Shown: positions 1 through 3,384 of the stretch, one piece after another | Numbering within the stretch: position 1 is the first letter of the stretch | Layout of the letters: each line of letters begins with the position of its first letter | Source of the DNA: Actinomycetes bacterium | Lineage (GTDB): Bacteria > Actinomycetota > Acidimicrobiia > Acidimicrobiales > SZUA-35 | Length of the DNA stretch: 6,249 nt | Direction: 5' to 3' | Assembly (NCBI GenBank): GCA_024227975.1 | Contig: JAAETV010000259.1 | Coordinates: 1-6,249, forward strand | Translations under genes and position numbers: made by a program | Notes under the pieces: model-generated | What the model was told of the DNA's origin: nothing | Database searches by the model: none | The model's input: only the letters and a program-made list of their open reading frames with translations

Positions 1-515
1 CTACGAAATGAGCCCCAGGCACAGGATCCGCTGGCTCCTTCGGCCTTCTGCCAGATCAACTCACCACGGAGGAGGAGGCCGAGGTCGTGTTCGAGAATGC
101 GGACCACATCGGCGGACAAGCTTCGGTACGGCTTGCGGCCGAGGTTGGCGACGTTGACAGCGATCCTTCCGCCTGGCTCGAGCTTGCGAACGCTCTCGGC
201 GAAGACATCGGTCAGGAGCTCCAGATACTCGAGGTATGAGGAAGGGACACCGTCTCGGCCCAGCTCCTCCTCATACTCTTTGCCGGCGAAGTATGGCGGT
301 GAGGTCACGACCAGGGCTACTGATCCGTCCTCGACAAGATCCATGTGCCGAGCGTCACCTCGAACGAACGGATTAGGGACAGGCTTGGGCGCCGGCACAT
401 CCTGATCGTCGGACAGCTCCGGTGCCCGGAAGCGATCGTAGAAGGCCGTCGCGTCGTGACTTTCTCGCAGACCGACACCGAAGTTGGAGGTGCTTGTTTG
501 CCGTCGAGCTCTCAT
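1..515 (-). CDS. Site-specific DNA methyltransferase, beta-type SPPY (N4-cytosine or N6-adenine), 3' part missing
   Basis: Transfers a methyl group from S-adenosylmethionine to an exocyclic amino group of a base in DNA. The visible 171 residues contain the catalytic motif IV TSPPYFAGKEYEEELG (SPPY at residues 72-75). A following helix-strand stretch, LEPGGRIAVNVANLG (112-126), and WQKAEGASGSCAWGSFR at the cut edge (155-171) are typical of actinobacterial SPPY methyltransferases. The catalytic motif comes early and no FxGxG SAM-binding motif has appeared yet, which fits the beta arrangement with that motif in the missing C-terminal part. SPPY is commoner in N4-cytosine enzymes, but substrate base cannot be settled here. 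The start chosen is the ATG at 515, with AGAGG four bases upstream. An in-frame ATG at 563 would add 16 low-complexity residues and has no visible ribosome binding site. The conserved-looking FGVG block begins at residue 12, so the start cannot be much later. No restriction endonuclease gene is visible. Confidence 0.88.
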   Translation of the reverse strand, partial: MRARRQTSTSNFGVGLRESHDATAFYDRFRAPELSDDQDVPAPKPVPNPFVRGDARHMDLVEDGSVALVVTSPPYFAGKEYEEELGRDGVPSSYLEYLELLTDVFAESVRKLEPGGRIAVNVANLGRKPYRSLSADVVRILEHDLGLLLRGELIWQKAEGASGSCAWGSFR

Positions 516-837
516 TGAACCTCTGTTGACCTGCGACCAGGGGCAGTGGGCCCATCTCGCCATTCGAACACACGCGCGGTCGCAGCATAGCCACCTCAAC
601 CGTGTCGGGAGAGACAGATCGGGAACTCGGTGGAGGTGAGGTGACCTCCAGGGCCGCTGGCGCGTACCGGCTCTGGGATTGGCCGCCAACGGGAACAACC
701 CGTTCCCAGAGCTCGATAGCCCGGGCACCAAGGCCGCTGACCATGATCACAGTGCTCACCGCCGCCAACGCAAGCCCACCCTGGCCAACGAACGAGGTGA
801 AGTATGTGGTGACGAGGTCTTGGAGGTCGAACTTCAT
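373..837 (-). CDS. Doubtful small ORF with one predicted membrane helix; overlaps the methyltransferase out of frame
   Basis: I do not recognise this protein. The 154-codon ORF starts MKFDLQDLVTTYFTSFVGQ, and residues about 19-42 (GGLALAAVSTVIMVSGLGAR) form a hydrophobic helix followed by the amphipathic IELWERVV. This first third looks like a genuine small membrane protein. From about residue 65 on, the composition becomes Ser/Pro/Arg-rich and non-conserved in appearance, and the last 47 codons overlap the 5' end of the methyltransferase gene in another frame. Such a long same-strand overlap is unusual, so either the gene has lost its stop through a frameshift around 520-650, or the ORF is not translated. 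The bases before the ATG give only a weak, badly spaced purine run (GAAG). It lies 79 bp downstream of the channel-like gene on the same strand, so cotranscription is possible. If this ORF is not a gene, 516-916 holds no other coding region I can support. Confidence 0.35.
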   Translation of the reverse strand: MKFDLQDLVTTYFTSFVGQGGLALAAVSTVIMVSGLGARAIELWERVVPVGGQSQSRYAPAALEVTSPPPSSRSVSPDTVEVAMLRPRVCSNGEMGPLPLVAGQQRFNESSTANKHLQLRCRSARKSRRDGLLRSLPGTGAVRRSGCAGAQACP

Positions 838-852
838 ACTTCGACTGTGACG

Positions 853-878
853 CCCCGGTGGCCCGACGCCAATCGGGG
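853..878 (-). terminator. Hairpin between the channel-like gene and the small ORF
   Basis: Read on the minus strand, CCCCG pairs with CGGGG, enclosing a second stem TGGC/GCCA with loop GTCGG; the two stems are separated by a small AT/C internal loop. It begins 39 bases after the channel-like stop codon and ends 15 bases before the ATG at 837. No T-run follows, so it would be an imperfect intrinsic terminator, an mRNA 3'-end stabiliser for the upstream gene, or a structure in the leader of the downstream ORF. GC-rich DNA makes stems of this size fairly easy to obtain by chance. Confidence 0.25.
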
Positions 879-890
879 ATGCCCCCGCAC

Positions 891-908
891 TGACCCTGAT
901 GACCCTGA
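891..908. repeat. Tandem duplication of a 9-mer, TGACCCTGA x2
   Basis: Two perfect head-to-tail copies of TGACCCTGA lie directly downstream of the channel-like gene stop (TCAGGGTCA twice on the coding strand). They may be a slippage duplication or a paired binding site; no gene depends on them. Confidence 0.6.
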
Positions 909-916
909 GATCGCCG

Positions 917-2020
917 TCAGGGGAATCGTCGATGTTGGTCGGGGTCGGCCGGGCTCACACCCTCAGGCCAGTCAATGAGATCCGGGAAACCGGCACGATC
1001 ACCGCTCCACGGAGCGGGGGCGGCCATCGTCCAATACATGAGCTGGTAGGCCAGCGGGGCGTAGTGGGCTCGCGTTCGGCTGAACGACTCCCAGGCCGCA
1101 TCGGCCGAGGCCAGGGCCGGGTATCGGGCGGCAAGCACATGGTCGACACCATGGTGGAAGTCGGCTTGACTCAGCCCGCTGTCAGCGAACTGGAGTTCGA
1201 CACGACGCATCGGATAGGCGACCGAGCGCAGGCAGTTGCTGCCCTGGCGAAGGAGGAGGCGGGCGCATGAGTGATCGGCGGAGGGACGAAGGGCGATGTC
1301 CAGGGCGGCGGTGTCCAATACGGCGAGGAGGGCGACCAACCAGTGGTTCCTGGCCCGGGGAAGCCGGAAGTGGGTCAGAACGGGATACTTCATGTGGGAG
1401 TCCGCCACCTGGGCCGCCCAGGTATCCCACGCTCGATAGAGGGCCGGCAACTCGTCGACAGCATCGGCACTCGAGTATTGGGCCAACACCTCCGGGCCCC
1501 AAGAAGGTGTCCCGCTCCATCCTTCGAGCTGCTTGACCAGAACCTCTCGTTTCGTGACTTCGGCGTACAGCGTCGGTAGATAGCCGATCGTCAACGCCAC
1601 GAAGATCATGCCCGTCGCCGCACCGATGATGTCGAGGGCGGTCGGCACCGGCTCGTTGGTGGCCACGAACCCCAGCGTGAACACCGACGATCCGCTCTCT
1701 CGAATCGCGTCTCCCAGAGTCGGCTCTCCCCACGGCAACAGCAGAAGGGCGAAGGCCAACACGAACGAAACCAGGAATGAGGCCAGGATGCTGATGATCA
1801 CCACGGGAGCGAGGAAGCCCAGGAATCGATCGGCGAGATCGAATGATCGGAACCGACTGGCGATGGTGTGGAACAACTGGAAGCCGTTGCGGCCGATCGT
1901 TGCTGGTATCAGGGACCATGAGCGACGGGGGACGATGAAGGTCTTCATCACCCCGATCACGGTGCCAACGGACAGGACGACTCCCAGCGCGAAACCGAGC
2001 CAACGCAGGACCTCAATCAT
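917..2020 (-). CDS. Two-helix pore (potassium-channel-like) membrane protein with a long cytosolic C-terminal region
   Basis: Probably an ion channel or channel-derived protein of the cytoplasmic membrane. The 367 residues begin with one helix (about 8-29), then a basic-amphipathic linker. The pore module has an outer helix at 68-97 (VVIISILASFLVSFVLAFAL), a pore helix and filter at 103-119 (AIRESGSSVFTLGFV), and an inner helix at 128-150 ending GYLPTLYAEVTKRE. The position of TLGFV matches the TVGYG filter of K+ channels, but the second glycine is Val. Residues 160-367 are soluble, contain several Trp/Tyr/His-rich segments, and show no RCK/TrkA nucleotide-binding motif that I can see. I recall similar actinobacterial proteins with a GYLPTLY signature after the pore, annotated as potassium channel family or hypothetical. 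The ATG at 2020 is preferred because the next codons open straight into a membrane helix. A GTG at 2074 would overlap the divergent lipoprotein gene. No clear Shine-Dalgarno sequence precedes 2020, so a leaderless transcript is possible. Confidence 0.8.
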   Translation of the reverse strand: MIEVLRWLGFALGVVLSVGTVIGVMKTFIVPRRSWSLIPATIGRNGFQLFHTIASRFRSFDLADRFLGFLAPVVIISILASFLVSFVLAFALLLLPWGEPTLGDAIRESGSSVFTLGFVATNEPVPTALDIIGAATGMIFVALTIGYLPTLYAEVTKREVLVKQLEGWSGTPSWGPEVLAQYSSADAVDELPALYRAWDTWAAQVADSHMKYPVLTHFRLPRARNHWLVALLAVLDTAALDIALRPSADHSCARLLLRQGSNCLRSVAYPMRRVELQFADSGLSQADFHHGVDHVLAARYPALASADAAWESFSRTRAHYAPLAYQLMYWTMAAPAPWSGDRAGFPDLIDWPEGVSPADPDQHRRFP

Positions 2021-2042
2021 GGCGCAGCACCCGATGAGCTGT

Positions 2043-2047
2043 GGGAG
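2043..2047 (+). promoter_or_regulatory. Ribosome binding site (GGGAG) of the osmoprotectant-binding lipoprotein gene
   Basis: GGGAG sits nine bases before the ATG at 2057 and supports that start. The site lies inside the 36-bp gap between two divergent start codons. The promoters of both genes must therefore overlap each other or lie within the opposite coding sequence. Confidence 0.6.
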
Positions 2048-2056
2048 ACTAGCCCG

Positions 2057-2974
2057 ATGACTAGCCGAGTCCACCTCGTTGTGGTGGCAGCGTGCGTCCT
2101 GGCTTCAGTCGCCGGGTGTGGAGGTTCGACCCCAACCCAGGCCGACGACACCCAGGCCTCAGGCTTGCGGGTGGCGAGCTTCGACTTCGCCGAGAGCACC
2201 CTCCTGGCTGAGTTGTACGCCCAGGTGGTTGAGGAGACCGGCGTACCCGTCGTCAGGCTCGGCCCCATCGGTCCGCGGGAGATCATCGCGCCAGCCATGG
2301 AGCTCGATCGGATCGACCTCGTGCCTGAGTACCTGGGTACCGCCTTGCAGTACGTCGGGAGTACCGAAGCCAACCCCGATACCTCTTCGGCATGGGCTGA
2401 GCTGGCGGAGCGGTTGGCCGATCGAGGGTTGACGGCGTTGGAGCCTTCCCCGGCCGAGGACAAGAACGCCATCGTCGTGACGAACGAGACAGCCCGGCGG
2501 GAGGAGCTCGCCAACATCAGCGATCTCGCCGATGTCGTTCAAGAACAGCGATTCGGTGGACCGGCCGAGTGCTCCGATCGGCCACTGTGCCTCCTCGGGC
2601 TCGAGCGCGTCTATGGGCTTCACTTTGCCGAGTTCGTTCCTCAGCGCTCATTGGCGTTCACCGCCGAGGCACTGCGCCGGGGTGAGATAGATGTCGGGCT
2701 CATGTTCTCCACCGCCTCCGAACTGGATGACGGCGACCTGGTCGAGCTGATCGACGATCTCCAGATGCAACCGGCCGAGAATGTGGTTCCTGTCATCCGG
2801 ATCGACGCAGTGGAGAGGTGGGGACCAGAGCTGGTCGTGGCCATCGATGCCGTCTCCCATCGGTTGACCACGGGCGACCTGCGCACCTTGAACAAGCGGT
2901 TGGCGGACGGGGAGCCGGTCGAAGAAGTTGCGCGGTCCTGGCTGCAAGCCCGAGGCCTGCTGCCTTCGGATTGA
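2057..2974 (+). CDS. Osmoprotectant (glycine betaine/choline/carnitine type) ABC transporter substrate-binding lipoprotein, ProX/OpuCC family
   Basis: Binds a quaternary-ammonium or related compatible solute outside the membrane and would pass it to an ABC permease. The 305-residue protein has a short signal peptide with lipobox VAGC (Cys21), followed by a Gly/Thr/Gln-rich linker. Family landmarks follow in order: ASFDFAESTLLAELYAQVVE (40-59), REIIAPAMELDRIDLVPEYL (74-93) with GTALQYV right after it, FGGPAECSDRPLCLLGLERV (166-185), IDVGLMFSTASEL (211-223), LQMQPAENVVPVIR (235-248) and the C-terminal WLQARGLLPSD. Cys172 and Cys178 flank the typical loop and may form a disulfide. The length is normal for the family and no lesion is visible. 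No permease or ATPase gene is present on either side, so it either serves a transporter encoded elsewhere or acts alone. It is transcribed away from the channel-like gene, and the shared 36-bp start region suggests joint control, perhaps by osmotic stress (inference). The precise ligand cannot be read from the sequence. Confidence 0.92.
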   Translation: MTSRVHLVVVAACVLASVAGCGGSTPTQADDTQASGLRVASFDFAESTLLAELYAQVVEETGVPVVRLGPIGPREIIAPAMELDRIDLVPEYLGTALQYVGSTEANPDTSSAWAELAERLADRGLTALEPSPAEDKNAIVVTNETARREELANISDLADVVQEQRFGGPAECSDRPLCLLGLERVYGLHFAEFVPQRSLAFTAEALRRGEIDVGLMFSTASELDDGDLVELIDDLQMQPAENVVPVIRIDAVERWGPELVVAIDAVSHRLTTGDLRTLNKRLADGEPVEEVARSWLQARGLLPSD

Positions 2975-2987
2975 GGAGCTGAATCCG
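2967..2987 (+). terminator. Weak stem-loop over the lipoprotein gene stop codon
   Basis: CGGATT and AATCCG form a six-pair stem around a nine-base loop; the stem's left arm runs into the TGA stop. There is no T-run after it. It is the only obvious 3'-end structure for this gene, and chance is a real alternative. Confidence 0.2.
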
Positions 2988-3090
2988 CCCATGTACCAGG
3001 TAACCGTGGGCTGGACATGGACGGCGGTCGCCATCTGTCGCTCCTAGTCTCGCTGATACCCGAACGGGGTGGACACTATCTCAGTGGCCA

Positions 3091-3195
3091 TTGGTGCTAG
3101 CTCAATCGATCACACTGGTGCGAATCGGTACCGAAACTCGCTATCTCGATGCCGAGTCGGTGGAGGCGGTCAAGAAAGGCCATGGAGCCCGCTAG
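3091..3195 (+). pseudogene. Possible gene scrap with a coding-like C-terminus (weak)
   Basis: The frame is open from a TAA near 3000 to the TAG at 3193. It has no ATG; the earliest plausible starts are the TTG at 3091 and GTG at 3094, neither with a ribosome binding site. The last residues, ITLVRIGTETRYLDAESVEA followed by VKKGHGAR, look more protein-like than a random reading of GC-rich DNA. They faintly recall the end of excisionase-type helix-turn-helix domains (VRIG, then a short basic/acidic strand and helix). No helix-turn-helix precedes it. I would treat it as a decayed fragment or chance. Confidence 0.15.
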
Positions 3196-3223
3196 GTTCC
3201 CCTCCCCGGGGGCTGCTACCAGC

Positions 3224-3322
3224 TCACTCTGGCTTGGACAACTGGGGACACGTCAGCCGATAGTCCGCATCCGGACCGAACGCCTCCCACTCCTCGTCGG
3301 TGAGGTTGGGTCCGGCGGCCCG
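3224..3322 (-). pseudogene. Remnant of the C-terminal tail of a WD40-repeat protein
   Basis: The minus strand encodes RAAGPNLTDEEWEAFGPDA, then DYRLTCPQLSKPE and a TGA stop. The pattern NLTxxEW, about ten residues, then YRxTCPxL is one I recall from the extreme C-termini of actinobacterial WD40-repeat proteins, often large nSTAND or transcriptional-regulator fusions. Only 32 residues remain: an in-frame TGA lies immediately upstream (3323-3325), and the GGDEF-EAL gene begins its own 3' end only some 40 bases further up. No WD40 blades are present. The best reading is the tail of a deleted gene whose body was removed by a rearrangement that left the GGDEF-EAL gene beside it. The alternative is a chance resemblance in a short peptide. 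Confidence 0.45.
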
Positions 3323-3345
3323 TCAGGCCAGTTCAGGAGGGTTGG

Positions 3346-3384
3346 GCCGAGGGCACCTCGGCGTCGTCAGGCTTTGGCCCTGAC
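3346..3384 (-). terminator. Tandem hairpins at the 3' end of the GGDEF-EAL gene
   Basis: On the minus strand, GTCAGG/CCTGAC with a seven-base loop overlaps the stop codon. After three bases it is followed by GCCGAGG/CCTCGGC, a perfect seven-pair stem with loop TGC. No T-run follows, so intrinsic termination in the classical form is not supported. A GC-rich terminator without a U-tract, or a structure protecting the mRNA 3' end, would fit. The second stem is the stronger of the two. Confidence 0.4.

Larger units (their letters stand above)
2975..3366. other. Region of about 390 bp between convergent genes, without an intact gene
   Basis: The lipoprotein gene and the large GGDEF-EAL gene end toward each other here. 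The region holds the weak stem-loop at its left end, a questionable plus-strand ORF ending at 3195, a minus-strand WD40-tail remnant at 3224-3322, and the hairpin that ends the GGDEF-EAL gene. I found no tRNA, small-RNA signature or insertion-sequence ends. The mix of short coding-like scraps on both strands suggests a site where a gene has been lost. Confidence 0.6.

Noticed and set aside
1182..2003. A 273-codon minus-strand frame inside the channel-like gene
   Set aside because: It is Arg/Gly/Pro-rich frame-shifted reading of the same strand; the channel frame has clear membrane helices and a pore motif.
2021..2074. Longer GTG start for the channel-like protein at 2074
   Set aside because: It would overlap the divergent lipoprotein gene and add 18 residues with no helix or family look; the ATG at 2020 begins directly before the first membrane helix.
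2017..2517. A 166-codon minus-strand frame opposite the lipoprotein gene
   Set aside because: It is antisense to a well-supported family member and has low-complexity Ser/Ala/Arg composition.
3100..3240. Possible tRNA or tmRNA near GGTGCGAATCGG and GGTTCCCC
   Set aside because: No acceptor stem, anticodon arm or complete T-arm could be paired on either strand.
3315..3345. CCCGTCAGGCC resembling the conserved apical loop of bacterial SRP RNA
   Set aside because: The GGAAG-type loop and matching opposite arm are absent, and no 4.5S-like stem encloses it.
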